NCBI RefSeq assembly: GCF_000194945.1
Contig: NZ_GL878507.1
Span: forward strand, 186,001-250,000
DNA length: 64,000 nt
Origin: Streptococcus sanguinis SK1 = NCTC 7863
Lineage (GTDB): Bacteria > Bacillota > Bacilli > Lactobacillales > Streptococcaceae
Reading direction: 5' to 3'
Shown here: one piece after another, positions 34,388 through 43,965 of the stretch
Layout of the letters: the number at the start of each line of letters is the position of its first letter
Position numbering within the stretch: position 1 is the first letter of the stretch
Translations under genes and position numbers: made by a program
Notes under the pieces: model-generated
The model's input: only the letters and a program-made list of their open reading frames with translations
What the model was told of the DNA's origin: nothing
The model's database searches: none

Positions 34388-35200
34388 CTAATCATCTGTT
34401 GAAGTAGATGGTTTTAAATCATATTTGTCATAAATTTTCTGCAGACTGCCGTTTTCCTTCCATTTAGAGATTAGGCCATCTACATAGTCATTCAATTGAG
34501 TATTGGATTTTTTTGTTACCACACCATAATCAGCTTTTTTGAAGCTGTAATCCAGAATGTTTGACTTGGAACTTACATAGCCGGTCAGAATGGACTTGTC
34601 AACAGAAATAGCATCAATACGGTGAGCCCGCAAAGAAACAGCAAGTTCAGGGTAGGAGCCTAATTCCACATATTTAAAGTTGAGTTTTTTCTCTTGAGCG
34701 ATTTCTTCCAACAAGGTTTGGGTGATAGAGCCTTGGACGACGCCGATAGTCTTGTTATTCAAGTCTTTGACGTCTTTAATTTTGCTGGATTTATTAACTA
34801 GAAAACCAGAAGCATCGGTGTAGTAAGGAGTTGTGAAATTATAGATTTCCTTACGCTCGTCTGTGATGGTAAAGGTCGCAATTACCATGTCAACTTGTCC
34901 GTTGTCCAGAAGTGGTCCGCGAGTTTGTGCGGTAACTGGGACGTAGTTGATTTTGACGCCTAGTTCCTTAGCAATCTTCTTTGCGATATCGATTTCTATA
35001 CCGCTATATGTATTGCTATCAGGATTGAGATAACCAAAGTTAGGTACATCCTGCTTGACACCGACATTGAGGACTCCGCGTTTCTGGATGTCCTTGACCT
35101 GTTGGCTGGTACTGGAATCGGCTTGTGCGGGAGCGGCGTGAATCAAGCCTAGAGTCAGAAGGAGTAAGAGTAGGCTAATGAGTATTTTTTGTAGTTTCAT
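34388..35200 (-). CDS. glnH: Amino-acid ABC transporter substrate-binding protein
   Basis: 270 aa class II/III periplasmic-type binding protein (SBP_bac_3). The mature part begins near SSTSQQVKDIQKRGVLNVGV and shows the family pattern DIAKKIAKELGVKINYVPV and VDMVIATFTITDERK (ligand Arg/Thr region). The signal peptide ends in AAPAQA with no lipobox cysteine anywhere near it, which is unusual for a Gram-positive binding protein that normally needs a lipid anchor. It may be released or held by its permeases. GGAGAAG precedes ATG. Confidence 0.9.
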   Translation of the reverse strand: MKLQKILISLLLLLLTLGLIHAAPAQADSSTSQQVKDIQKRGVLNVGVKQDVPNFGYLNPDSNTYSGIEIDIAKKIAKELGVKINYVPVTAQTRGPLLDNGQVDMVIATFTITDERKEIYNFTTPYYTDASGFLVNKSSKIKDVKDLNNKTIGVVQGSITQTLLEEIAQEKKLNFKYVELGSYPELAVSLRAHRIDAISVDKSILTGYVSSKSNILDYSFKKADYGVVTKKSNTQLNDYVDGLISKWKENGSLQKIYDKYDLKPSTSTDD

Positions 35201-35214
35201 AGGTCTTCTCCTTT

Positions 35215-35976
35215 TTAAGAAAGCACGTTATCGCTCTCATGGTTGATAATTTTACTGAGAAACTGCTTAGCGCGAGGTTCGGTAGGATTGTCAAAGAAAG
35301 CATCAACATCAGTAGTATCCACCAGCACCTCACCGTCTGCCATGAAGATAATGCGGTCAGCTACCTCACGGGCAAAGCCCATTTCGTGTGTAACCACAAT
35401 CATATTCATGCCGTCTTTGGCTAATTTTTGCATAACAGCAAGAACATCCCCGATTGTCTCAGGGTCCAGGGCAGAAGTCGGTTCATCAAAGAGCAGGAGC
35501 TCAGGATGCATGGCTAAACCGCGGGCAATGGCAATCCTTTGCTTTTGTCCACCGGACAGCATGCCTGGGTAAGAGTCTTTCTTGTCCCACATGTTGACAA
35601 ATTCTAGATATTTTTGAGCGATTTTTTTAGCTTCTTGTTTATCCATTCCTAGGACTTTAATAGGCGCCAAAGTGACATTTTCTAACACCGTTTTGTGGGG
35701 GTAAAGATTAAAATGTTGAAAGACCATTCCGACTTCTTTGCGTAAGTTGACCAGATCTTTGGCAGCAGTGTTCGCGACCTCGTGGCCATTGACGATCAAG
35801 CTTCCCTGGTCAATACCTTCTAAAGCGTTGATTGTACGGATAAGAGTAGATTTTCCTGAGCCGGATGGTCCCAGCAGTACAACCACTTGCCCTTTTTCAA
35901 AACTGAGATTGATATTGCGCAGAGCATGGTAGTCTCCGTAATACTTTTCGACATTTTTAAATTCAACCAAAGCCAT
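35215..35976 (-). CDS. glnQ: Polar amino-acid ABC transporter ATP-binding protein
   Basis: 253 aa from ATG 35976 (MALVEFKNVEKYYGDYHALR), chosen because AAAGGAG lies 7 bases upstream; the open frame continues 21 codons further back without an SD. Walker A GPSGSGKST (about 35-43), signature LSGGQKQRIAIARGLA (about 138-153), Walker B LLLFDEPTSALDP, and His switch VVTHEMGFARE. First gene of the importer operon; divergent from vicR. Confidence 0.93.
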   Translation of the reverse strand: MALVEFKNVEKYYGDYHALRNINLSFEKGQVVVLLGPSGSGKSTLIRTINALEGIDQGSLIVNGHEVANTAAKDLVNLRKEVGMVFQHFNLYPHKTVLENVTLAPIKVLGMDKQEAKKIAQKYLEFVNMWDKKDSYPGMLSGGQKQRIAIARGLAMHPELLLFDEPTSALDPETIGDVLAVMQKLAKDGMNMIVVTHEMGFAREVADRIIFMADGEVLVDTTDVDAFFDNPTEPRAKQFLSKIINHESDNVLS

Positions 35977-36010
35977 ATCTTTCTCCTTTGTGTTAGATAA
36001 TATGACATAG

Positions 36011-36039
36011 ATTTTACCATAGAATAAATAAACTGTCAA
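36011..36039 (-). promoter_or_regulatory. Promoter of the amino-acid importer operon
   Basis: On the minus strand TTGACA (36039-36034), 17-base spacer, TAAAAT (36016-36011): close to consensus. Confidence 0.8.
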
Positions 36040-36042
36040 ATT

Positions 36043-36066
36043 GAATAAAAATGACTATTTTTATTC
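36043..36066. promoter_or_regulatory. Inverted repeat upstream of glnQ
   Basis: GAATAAAAAT-N4-ATTTTTATTC, perfect 10-bp arms, placed just upstream of the glnQ -35. A third exact half site GAATAAAAAT occurs at 36114-36123, towards vicR. Likely operator of an unidentified regulator; it is not a convincing CodY box. Confidence 0.6.
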
Positions 36067-36153
36067 TGAGAAAAAATTTTTTTGATGAGAATCGTCCATT
36101 TTCTACAAACGTGGAATAAAAATGGTTTGAATTAGTGTTTTTTAAGAAAACTT

Positions 36154-36162
36154 TGGTATAAT
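36154..36162 (+). promoter_or_regulatory. Promoter of vicRKX
   Basis: TGG-TATAAT (TATAAT 36157-36162), extended -10, about 150 bases before vicR, giving a leader of about 140 bases. Confidence 0.65.
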
Positions 36163-36183
36163 AAGACTATATAAATAAAATTG

Positions 36184-36294
36184 GATTGGGAGTCTAGCTA
36201 GGCAAACTAGATTGCCTTTTGCACGTGTTGATGCAGGACGACTTAGCTGACTATGTCACAACTTTTCTATCATGGAGTTGATTCAATCCCAATC
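36184..36294 (+). promoter_or_regulatory. Structured vicR 5' leader
   Basis: GATTGGGA (36184-36191) is complementary to TCCCAATC (36287-36294), closing about 95 bases. Inside are smaller pairings such as GGCA-N8-TGCC (36201-36216). The closing helix ends 18 bases before the vicR ATG. No known riboswitch class is recognised. Confidence 0.45.
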
Positions 36295-36312
36295 TTATGT
36301 TAAGGTGAACAT

Positions 36313-37014
36313 ATGAAGAAAATATTAGTTGTAGATGATGAGAAACCAATCTCAGATATTATTAAGTTTAATATGGCCAAGGAAGGCTATGAGGTTTTGA
36401 CTGCCTTTGATGGCAAGGAAGCTTTGGAAATGTTTGAAGCAGAACAGCCGGACATCTTGATTCTGGACTTGATGCTGCCAGAAGTGGACGGACTGGAAGT
36501 TGCTCGGACTATTCGCAAGACCAGCAATGTTCCGATTATTGTATTGTCTGCTAAGGACAGTGAGTTTGACAAGGTTATCGGCCTTGAAATTGGTGCTGAT
36601 GACTATGTGACCAAGCCTTTCTCAAATCGTGAGCTGCAGGCGCGTGTTAAGGCACTTCTTCGTCGGGCAGACCTTGTTGTGGAAAACCAAGTAGAAGAAA
36701 GTGGCCCGAACGAGTTGACCATTGGAGAACTGCAGATTTTGCCAGATGCTTTTGTTGCTAAGAAGCATGGCAAGGAGCTGGAGCTGACCCACCGCGAGTT
36801 TGAACTTCTTCATCATTTGGCGACACATATCGGTCAGGTGATGACACGTGAGCACTTGCTGGAAACAGTATGGGGCTATGACTATTTTGGCGATGTCCGT
36901 ACAGTGGATGTGACCATTCGCCGCCTGCGTGAAAAGATTGAAGATACGCCAAGCCGACCTGAGTATATCTTGACTCGCCGCGGAGTTGGCTACTATATGA
37001 GAAATAATGATTGA
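36313..37014 (+). CDS. vicR: Response regulator VicR (WalR)
   Basis: 233 aa OmpR-family response regulator of the essential cell-wall homeostasis system. Receiver domain with phospho-acceptor D52 ([13 protein letters not shown]) and conserved Lys (YVTKPFS); winged-helix DNA-binding domain from about 130 ([34 protein letters not shown]). AAGGTG precedes ATG. Overlaps vicK by 8 bases. Highly conserved in streptococci; controls peptidoglycan hydrolases. Confidence 0.97.
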   Translation: MKKILVVDDEKPISDIIKFNMAKEGYEVLTAFDGKEALEMFEAEQPDILILDLMLPEVDGLEVARTIRKTSNVPIIVLSAKDSEFDKVIGLEIGADDYVTKPFSNRELQARVKALLRRADLVVENQVEESGPNELTIGELQILPDAFVAKKHGKELELTHREFELLHHLATHIGQVMTREHLLETVWGYDYFGDVRTVDVTIRRLREKIEDTPSRPEYILTRRGVGYYMRNND

Positions 37015-38356
37015 AGCAATTAAACAATTTGTGATTTCTGCGGATTTTGTCTTTGCAATCATTATTATCGGCTTCATTGTAGTTGTTGCCTTGCTTTTAT
37101 TGGAAAATCGCCGTGATAACCAAAAGCTTGTACAGCTTAATCAAAAGGTTAAAGATTTGATTGCAGGTGACTATTCTGAAGTGCTGGACATGCAAGGGAG
37201 TCCAGAAATCACAGATATGACCAACAGTATCAATGATCTTTCAGAGGTCATTCGACTGACACATGAAAACCTTGAGCAAGAAACAAAACGCCTTTCCAGT
37301 ATCCTGTCCTATATGACAGATGGCGTGCTTGCGACCAACCGTCGGGGGCAGATTATCACTATCAACGATATGGCAACCAAGCAGTTGGGAGTTAAGAGAG
37401 ATGAGGTCCAAAATATGAGTATTTTGGATCTGCTTTCGATTTCAGACGAGTATGATTTGAGGGACCTGATTACCAATGTTCCTGAGCTGACGATAGATTC
37501 TCAGGATGAAAATGGTGAGTACTTGAGCTTGCGGGTTCGCTTTGCCTTGGTAAGGCGGGAGTCGGGCTTCATTTCTGGTTTGGTAGCTGTCTTGCATGAT
37601 ACGACCGAGCAGGACAAGGAAGAGCGGGAGCGTCGCCTCTTTGTCTCCAACGTCAGCCACGAGTTGCGGACTCCGCTGACCAGTGTTAAGTCCTATCTGG
37701 AAGCCCTGGATGAGGGAGCCTTGTCTGAGCCAGTAGCGCCAGACTTTGTCAAGGTATCACTCAATGAAACCAATCGCATGATGCGGATGGTGACGGACCT
37801 GCTTAGTCTGTCCCGCATTGACAACGAGACTAGTCATCTGGAAGTGGAGCTGACGAATTTCACAGCTTTTATCACCTTTATCCTCAATCGCTTTGACAAG
37901 ATAAAAAATCAAGACGAAACTAAGAAATATGAGATTATCCGTGATTATCCGATAACACCGATTTGGGTGGAGATTGATACAGATAAGCTGACCCAGGTCA
38001 TTGATAATATCATGAACAATGCCATCAAGTATTCACCAGATGGTGGAACCATTACTGTTTCCATCAAGACAACAGATGAGCAGTTGATTCTCTCAATTGC
38101 AGATGAGGGACTGGGGATTCCCAAACAAGACCTGCCTAAGATCTTTGACCGCTTTTATCGAGTGGACAAGGCACGCAGCCGCGCACAGGGCGGAACGGGT
38201 CTGGGGTTGGCCATTGCTAAGGAAATTATCAAGCAGCATCAGGGCTTTATCTGGGCTAAGAGTGAGTATGGTGTGGGCTCGACCTTTACCATTGTCTTGC
38301 CTTATGAGAATGATGGTGTCCGGGATGACGACTGGGATAATGAAGATGATATATAG
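37007..38356 (+). CDS. vicK: Sensor histidine kinase VicK (WalK)
   Basis: 449 aa. The streptococcal form has a single N-terminal membrane helix (about 12-33) and almost no external domain. Then HAMP (about 35-90), PAS (about 95-200), HisKA with phospho-His near residue 218 ([20 protein letters not shown]), and HATPase ([30 protein letters not shown]). Its start overlaps vicR, so they are co-translated. Confidence 0.97.
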   Translation: MIEAIKQFVISADFVFAIIIIGFIVVVALLLLENRRDNQKLVQLNQKVKDLIAGDYSEVLDMQGSPEITDMTNSINDLSEVIRLTHENLEQETKRLSSILSYMTDGVLATNRRGQIITINDMATKQLGVKRDEVQNMSILDLLSISDEYDLRDLITNVPELTIDSQDENGEYLSLRVRFALVRRESGFISGLVAVLHDTTEQDKEERERRLFVSNVSHELRTPLTSVKSYLEALDEGALSEPVAPDFVKVSLNETNRMMRMVTDLLSLSRIDNETSHLEVELTNFTAFITFILNRFDKIKNQDETKKYEIIRDYPITPIWVEIDTDKLTQVIDNIMNNAIKYSPDGGTITVSIKTTDEQLILSIADEGLGIPKQDLPKIFDRFYRVDKARSRAQGGTGLGLAIAKEIIKQHQGFIWAKSEYGVGSTFTIVLPYENDGVRDDDWDNEDDI

Positions 38357-38365
38357 AAAGTAAAC

Positions 38366-39166
38366 ATGACTAAAGGATTTCAATACAGTATTCTGGCGTC
38401 AGGATCAAGCGGTAACTGTTTCTATCTGGAAACAGATCAAAAGCGGATTCTGGTTGACGCTGGCTTATCAGGCAAGAAAATCACTAGCTTGCTGGGCGAA
38501 ATTGACCGCAAGCCTGAGGATTTGGATGCCATTTTAGTGACCCATGAGCACAAGGACCACATTCATGGTGTTGGAGTGTTGGCCCGCAAGTATCATCTGG
38601 ATATTTATGCTAATGAGGCTACTTGGAAGGCTATGGAAAAGGACTTGGGGAAGCTGGATGCTAGTCAAAAGCATATCTTTGAATTGGGCAAGACCAAGAC
38701 CTTTGGAGACTTGGATGTGGAGAGCTTTGGTGTCAGCCATGACGCAGCCTGTCCACAGTTTTACCGCTTCATGAAAGATGACAAAAGCTTTGTCATGCTT
38801 ACGGATACGGGCTATGTCAGTGACCGGATGGCTGGGATTATCGAAAATGCCGACGGGTACTTGATTGAGAGCAACCATGATATTGAAATTCTTCGCAGCG
38901 GCGCCTATCCTTGGAGTCTCAAGCAGCGAATTCTGTCGGATATGGGTCACCTGTCCAATGAAGATGGAGCAGAGACCATGATTCGGACTCTGGGTAATCG
39001 CACCAAGCGAATCTATCTGGGGCATCTCAGTAAGGAAAATAATATCAAGGAATTGGCTCACATGACCATGGTCAATCAACTGGCTCAAGCCGATATGGCA
39101 GTCGGCCATGATTTCCAGGTCTATGATACCTCGCCTGATACCGCAACACCTTTGACGAGTATTTAA
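38366..39166 (+). CDS. vicX: VicX, metallo-beta-lactamase-fold hydrolase (YycJ type)
   Basis: 266 aa. The metal-binding motif THEHKDHIHG near residue 60 defines the MBL fold; the N-terminus SILASGSSGNCFYLE is typical of YycJ/WalJ. It is the third gene of the Vic operon, 9 bases after vicK. The family is linked to DNA-damage and cell-division coordination; its exact substrate is unsettled. Confidence 0.94.
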   Translation: MTKGFQYSILASGSSGNCFYLETDQKRILVDAGLSGKKITSLLGEIDRKPEDLDAILVTHEHKDHIHGVGVLARKYHLDIYANEATWKAMEKDLGKLDASQKHIFELGKTKTFGDLDVESFGVSHDAACPQFYRFMKDDKSFVMLTDTGYVSDRMAGIIENADGYLIESNHDIEILRSGAYPWSLKQRILSDMGHLSNEDGAETMIRTLGNRTKRIYLGHLSKENNIKELAHMTMVNQLAQADMAVGHDFQVYDTSPDTATPLTSI

Positions 39167-39168
39167 AC

Positions 39169-39188
39169 ACCAGACCGAAAGGTTTGGT
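39169..39188 (+). terminator. Hairpin with GAAA loop after vicX
   Basis: ACCAGACC-GAAA-GGTTTGGT, 8-bp stem (one G-U) with a GNRA loop but followed by TCTCTTG rather than a T run, so it may be a weak terminator or mRNA 3' stabiliser. Confidence 0.5.
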
Positions 39189-39257
39189 TCTCTTGCTCTA
39201 GTGCGGTATCCATTAAAGATTTAAAAAGCAACGGTTTTATTTTGCAAAGGAGCTTGT

Positions 39258-39617
39258 ATGCGGCCAATTTACTTTGTGGTAGGTCTATTATCTTTAGGGT
39301 TAGGAGTTTTGGGGATTTTTCTGCCTCTCCTGCCGACGACACCATTTCTTCTCTTGTCCATCGCCTGCTTTTCGCGCAGTTCCAAGCGCTTTGAGAATTG
39401 GCTCTATCATACCAAGATGTATCAGACCTACGTGGCAGATTTTCGAGAGACGGGAACGATTGCCAAGGAGCGTAAAAAAAAGATCATCGTTTCCATCTAT
39501 ATCTTGATGGGGATTTCCATTTTTCTAGCGCCTATTATTTGGGTTAAGATTGGACTGTTGGGTCTGACCATTTTTATCACCTATTATTTGTTTAAAGTAA
39601 TTCCGGATAAGGAATAG
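39258..39617 (+). CDS. DUF454 (YbaN family) membrane protein
   Basis: 119 aa with an N-terminal hairpin of two membrane helices (FVVGLLSLGLGVLGIFLPLL, then PFLLLSIACFSRSSKRFENW) and two C-terminal helices, exactly the DUF454/YbaN layout. Function unknown. AAAGGAG lies 7 bases before ATG (MRPIYFVVG). Confidence 0.88.
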   Translation: MRPIYFVVGLLSLGLGVLGIFLPLLPTTPFLLLSIACFSRSSKRFENWLYHTKMYQTYVADFRETGTIAKERKKKIIVSIYILMGISIFLAPIIWVKIGLLGLTIFITYYLFKVIPDKE

Positions 39618-39630
39618 AAATCACTGTCAG

Positions 39631-39655
39631 CAGGTGCGTTTGCGCCTGTTTTTTG
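39631..39655 (+). terminator. Terminator before rnc
   Basis: CAGGTGC-GTTT-GCGCCTG (one T-G pair) followed by T6. Its T run merges with the next promoter. Confidence 0.8.
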
Positions 39656-39656
39656 T

Positions 39657-39662
39657 TATAAT
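39657..39662 (+). promoter_or_regulatory. -10 box of rnc operon
   Basis: TATAAT directly after the terminator's T run. The leader to the rnc ATG is about 70 bases. Confidence 0.6.
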
Positions 39663-39694
39663 AGAGACTGTATATCTTTGGAAAGGAAAAGGTG

Positions 39695-39726
39695 TCATGC
39701 TACTTATCTGACTGAGGTCAGCATGA
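39695..39726 (+). promoter_or_regulatory. Hairpin in the rnc leader
   Basis: TCATGCT (39695-39701) and AGCATGA (39720-39726) are perfectly complementary, with an inner GAC-TGAG-GTC. It separates a strong SD-like tract (GGAAAGGAAAAGG, 39680-39692) from the rnc start, which has no SD of its own. A tiny frame MLLI (39697-39711) begins at the base of the hairpin behind that SD. Confidence 0.55.
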
Positions 39727-39738
39727 TGTAAAATAGTA

Positions 39739-40437
39739 ATGGAAAATTTGAAAAAAGCATTGCTGGAGCAGTTTGACTTGGTTTTCTCTGATGAGACCTT
39801 GTTGGAAACGGCTTTTACACATACGAGCTATGCCAATGAGCACCGCCTCTTAAAAATTTCACACAATGAGCGCTTGGAATTTTTAGGAGACGCTGTTCTG
39901 CAACTGATTATTTCGGAGTATCTTTATACCAAGTATCCTAAGAGACCAGAGGGCGACTTGTCCAAGCTGCGTTCCATGATTGTTCGGGAGGAGAGCTTGG
40001 CAGGCTTTGCCCGTGATTGTCAGTTTGATCATTTTATCAAGCTGGGACGCGGTGAGGAGAAGTCTGGCGGCCGGAATCGTGATACGATTTTAGGAGATTT
40101 GTTCGAGGCCTTTTTAGGCGCCTTGCTCTTAGATAAGGGTGTGGAAGCAGTCAAAAGCTTTCTCTACCAAGTCATGATTCCCAAGGTGGAAGCGGGAGAT
40201 TTTGAGCGGGTGACGGACTATAAGACCAAGCTGCAAGAGTTGCTGCAGATTAATGGTGATGTGGAAATTGCCTATCAGGTCGTGTCTGAGACAGGGCCGG
40301 CTCATGCCAAAAATTTCGAGGTGGCTGTTCTCATCAATGGCCGCAAGTCCGGTCAAGGCCAGGGGCGTTCTAAAAAGCTGGCCGAGCAGGAAGCTGCTAA
40401 AAACGCATTTGAAAAGGAAAGTTCTTCATGTTTTTAA
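39739..40437 (+). CDS. rnc: Ribonuclease III
   Basis: 232 aa double-strand-specific endoribonuclease processing rRNA and structured mRNA. Catalytic domain with the signature [21 protein letters not shown] near residues 41-60 and the second acidic site [16 protein letters not shown]; double-stranded RNA-binding domain from about 155 ([33 protein letters not shown]). Poor SD and a hairpin leader suggest regulated translation. Overlaps smc by 10 bases. Confidence 0.97.
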   Translation: MENLKKALLEQFDLVFSDETLLETAFTHTSYANEHRLLKISHNERLEFLGDAVLQLIISEYLYTKYPKRPEGDLSKLRSMIVREESLAGFARDCQFDHFIKLGRGEEKSGGRNRDTILGDLFEAFLGALLLDKGVEAVKSFLYQVMIPKVEAGDFERVTDYKTKLQELLQINGDVEIAYQVVSETGPAHAKNFEVAVLINGRKSGQGQGRSKKLAEQEAAKNAFEKESSSCF

Positions 40438-43400
40438 AGGAAATTGAAATTCAGGGCTTCAAGTCGTTTGCTGATAAGACTAAAGTTGTCTTTGATCAGG
40501 GAGTGACAGCGGTTGTTGGGCCAAACGGTTCCGGCAAGTCCAACATTACAGAGAGCCTGCGCTGGGCCTTGGGAGAGTCCAGTGTGAAAAGTCTGCGGGG
40601 CGGCAAGATGCCCGATGTGATTTTTGCGGGAACAGAAACCCGCAAGCCACTTAATTACGCATCCGTGGTAGTGGTTCTGGACAACAGTGACCAATTTATC
40701 AAGGATGCTGCCAATGAGATTCGGGTGGAGCGTCACATTTACCGCAGCGGTGATAGTGAGTATAAGATTGACGGCAAAAAAGTCCGTCTGCGCGATATCC
40801 ACGATCTCTTCATGGATACTGGGCTGGGACGAGATTCCTTCTCCATCATTTCCCAAGGGAAGGTCGAGGAAATCTTCAACAGCAAGCCGGAGGAACGCCG
40901 GGCAATTTTTGAAGAAGCTGCTGGAGTGCTTAAGTATAAGACACGTCGTAAGGAAACGGAAAGCAAGCTTAGTCAAACTCAGGATAATCTGGACCGTCTG
41001 GAAGACATTATCTACGAGCTGGAGAGCCAGGTCAAGCCCTTGGAGAAGCAGGCTGAAACTGCTAAGCGTTTCTTGAGTCTGGATGGCCAGCGCCGAGAGC
41101 TTTACTTGGATGTTTTGGTAGCTCAGCTGACAGCTAACAAGGAAAAGTTGACCCAGTCTGAAGAAGATTTAAGGAATATCCAGCAGGAGCTGGCAGCCTA
41201 CTACAGCAAGCGCGATGAGCTGGAAGTTGAAAACCAAACCTTGAAGGCCAAGCGCCATGAGCTCAATCAAACTTTGTCTGATGATCAAGCTAGTTTGCTG
41301 GAATTGACCCGCTTAATCAGTGATTTGGAGCGGCAGATTGACCTCTCTAAGCTGGAGTCCAGCCAGGCAGCGACGAGCCGCCGGGAAAATGAAGAGCGCT
41401 TGGCTGCTCTGTCAGAAAAACTGGCTCAGATAGAAAGCAACATAGAAGACAAGCAGGCTGAATTGAGCCAAATAGCTGCCAAACTGAGTGACAATGAGCA
41501 GTCTATCGCTGCTTTGGAAGCAGAATTAGCAGACTTTTCAGATGATCCAGACCAGCTGATTGAGCATCTGCGTGAGCAGTATGTCAAGCTCATGCAGGAA
41601 GAGGCAAATCTTTCTAATGACTTGACTTCTCTGGAGAGTCAGCTGGCTAGTGAGCTTAAATTGGCTGAGAGCAAGAAGGCTGACTATGCTAAGCTACAGG
41701 CTGATTTGGAGGCTAGTCAGATTCAGGAGCAGGCTGGTTTGGAGGAGTTGGAAATTGCTCGCCAAGCTCTCAAGGGCCTACTGGCTGACTACCAAAGTCA
41801 GATCCAGTTAGTAGAGAAGCTAGAGGCAGATTATAAACATCAGCAGACTAAGATGTTTGAGCTTTTGGACGACCTCAAAAACAAGCAGGCACGTTCCAAT
41901 AGCTTGGAGGCCATTCTCAAAAATCACAGTAATTTCTATGCTGGTGTTAAGAGTGTGCTACAAGAGGCTGGCCGACTGGGCGGTATTGTAGGAGCAGTCA
42001 GCGAAAAGCTCAGTTTTGATCCTCACTATCAGACAGCGCTGGAAATTGCCTTGGGAGCCAGCAGTCAGAATATCATCGTAGAAGATGAGGCGGCTGCGAC
42101 TCGGGCTATCGAATTTCTGAAGAAAAATCGGGCTGGCCGGGCAACCTTCCTGCCTTTAACAACCATCAAGCCGCGTCAGCTGCCTGACCATAACCGTGCT
42201 ACAATTGAAAAAAGTGCTGGTTTTCTGGGGCTGGCTTCTTCCTTGGTCAGCTATGAGTCATCGTTAGACAGTATTTTTCAAAATCTGCTGGGAACGACTG
42301 CTATTTTTGATACAGTGGAGCATGCCCGAGCAGCAGCTCGCCAAGTGCGCTATCAGGTTCGCATGGTGACTTTGGATGGAACAGAGCTTCGGACTGGCGG
42401 TTCCTATGCCGGTGGTGCCAACCGCAATAACAATACCATCTTTATCAAGCCGGAGCTAGATGCTCTGCTTGAAGAGATTAAGCAGAAAAATATCAGCTTG
42501 AAAGAGCAGGAAGAAGCAGTGCAAATTCTGCAAAACCAGCTAAGTCAGGCTAAGCAGGTATTGGAACAAATCAAGACAGATGGTGAGCAGGCTCGCTTGG
42601 CTGAACAAAAGGCTAATCTAGCCTACGAACAGTTAGCCAAGCGCGTAGAAGAACTCACAAGTCTGAAAAATCTACAGGAACAGGAGTTGGCTGGTCAGTC
42701 TGGTTTGGATATTTCAGAAGAGAAAGACCGACTGCAGACCCGCTTGACCGAAATTGAGCAAGAAAAAATGGACATCACTGCAGAAATAGAGCAGGTTAAG
42801 TCGAACAAAGATGCAGTTCAGGCTCGTTTTGACAAACTTTCCTCTCGTTTAGCTGAACTCAAGCTCCAGCGAACAGAGCTGACCTCCAATCAACGCTTTG
42901 AAAAGAATGACTTGGAACGTCTGTCCGAGGAAAAAGCCAGCCTTGCAAAAGAGCAGGCGACCTTGGAGCTCTTGATGGAGCAAAAGGAGCAGTCCAGCCT
43001 GCAAAAGGTGGACATTACGATTTTGGAAGAGCAATTAGACACTGCCAAGCAAGAAAAGACTGACCTGGATCAAAGACTGATTCGTCTGAAATTTGAGCTT
43101 GAAGATTTAGAAGGTCAGTCTGATGATATTGCTAGTCGATTGGAGCAAGCCCGTCATCAAAATGAAGAATTGATTCGCCGGCAAGCCAAGGCAGAGGCAG
43201 AAAAGGATAAGCTCATGGATGTCATGCGCCGTCTGGCAAGCAATCTGACAGATGACTATCAGATGAGTTTCGAAGAAGCAAGCAGCCAGGCTCGTCCGTT
43301 AGAAAGTTTGCCAGCTGCTGAAAGCCAGGTGAAGGATTTGGAAAAAGCCATTCGAGCTTTAGGTCCAGTCAATCTGGAAGCAGTTGAGCAGTTTGAAGAA

Positions 43401-43964
43401 GTCAGCAACCGTTTGAACTTCCTCAACGAGCAACGAGACGATGTCCTATCAGCCAAAAATCTGCTCTTAGAAACGATTGAAGAGATGAATGACGAAGTCA
43501 AGGAACGCTTTAAATCAACCTTTGAAGCCATTCGTGAAAGCTTCAAGGTGACTTTCCGTCAGATGTTTGGCGGTGGTTCGGCAGACCTGATATTGACAGA
43601 GGGAGACTTGCTGACTGCAGGTGTAGAAATTTCCGTGCAGCCACCGGGCAAGAAGATCCAGTCGCTTAATCTGATGAGCGGTGGCGAGAAGGCCTTGTCA
43701 GCTTTGGCTCTACTCTTCTCAATCATCCGTGTTAAGACCATTCCTTTTGTCATCTTGGATGAGGTGGAAGCAGCGCTGGACGAGGCTAATGTTAAACGCT
43801 TTGGGGATTATCTCAATCGATTTGACAAGGACAGCCAGTTCATTGTGGTCACTCACCGTAAGGGAACCATGTCAGCTGCAGACTCTATTTACGGAGTTAC
43901 CATGCAGGAGTCTGGTGTTTCCAAGATTGTCTCGGTCAAGTTAAAAGATTTAGAAAGTATGTAA
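40428..43964 (+). CDS. smc: Chromosome segregation protein SMC
   Basis: 1178 aa condensin ATPase. Walker [10 protein letters not shown] near residues 31-39; two long coiled coils (about 170-490 and 680-1010); hinge about 500-680 ([23 protein letters not shown]); ABC signature [15 protein letters not shown] near 1082; and Walker [17 protein letters not shown]. With ScpA/ScpB it organises and separates the chromosome. It starts inside the rnc reading frame, so it relies on coupling. Confidence 0.98.
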   Translation: MFLKEIEIQGFKSFADKTKVVFDQGVTAVVGPNGSGKSNITESLRWALGESSVKSLRGGKMPDVIFAGTETRKPLNYASVVVVLDNSDQFIKDAANEIRVERHIYRSGDSEYKIDGKKVRLRDIHDLFMDTGLGRDSFSIISQGKVEEIFNSKPEERRAIFEEAAGVLKYKTRRKETESKLSQTQDNLDRLEDIIYELESQVKPLEKQAETAKRFLSLDGQRRELYLDVLVAQLTANKEKLTQSEEDLRNIQQELAAYYSKRDELEVENQTLKAKRHELNQTLSDDQASLLELTRLISDLERQIDLSKLESSQAATSRRENEERLAALSEKLAQIESNIEDKQAELSQIAAKLSDNEQSIAALEAELADFSDDPDQLIEHLREQYVKLMQEEANLSNDLTSLESQLASELKLAESKKADYAKLQADLEASQIQEQAGLEELEIARQALKGLLADYQSQIQLVEKLEADYKHQQTKMFELLDDLKNKQARSNSLEAILKNHSNFYAGVKSVLQEAGRLGGIVGAVSEKLSFDPHYQTALEIALGASSQNIIVEDEAAATRAIEFLKKNRAGRATFLPLTTIKPRQLPDHNRATIEKSAGFLGLASSLVSYESSLDSIFQNLLGTTAIFDTVEHARAAARQVRYQVRMVTLDGTELRTGGSYAGGANRNNNTIFIKPELDALLEEIKQKNISLKEQEEAVQILQNQLSQAKQVLEQIKTDGEQARLAEQKANLAYEQLAKRVEELTSLKNLQEQELAGQSGLDISEEKDRLQTRLTEIEQEKMDITAEIEQVKSNKDAVQARFDKLSSRLAELKLQRTELTSNQRFEKNDLERLSEEKASLAKEQATLELLMEQKEQSSLQKVDITILEEQLDTAKQEKTDLDQRLIRLKFELEDLEGQSDDIASRLEQARHQNEELIRRQAKAEAEKDKLMDVMRRLASNLTDDYQMSFEEASSQARPLESLPAAESQVKDLEKAIRALGPVNLEAVEQFEEVSNRLNFLNEQRDDVLSAKNLLLETIEEMNDEVKERFKSTFEAIRESFKVTFRQMFGGGSADLILTEGDLLTAGVEISVQPPGKKIQSLNLMSGGEKALSALALLFSIIRVKTIPFVILDEVEAALDEANVKRFGDYLNRFDKDSQFIVVTHRKGTMSAADSIYGVTMQESGVSKIVSVKLKDLESM

Positions 43965-43965
43965 A

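Noticed and set aside
36055..36085. CodY box upstream of glnQ
   Set aside because: The best match to AATTTTCWGAAAATT has too many mismatches; the perfect GAATAAAAAT inverted repeat explains the region better.
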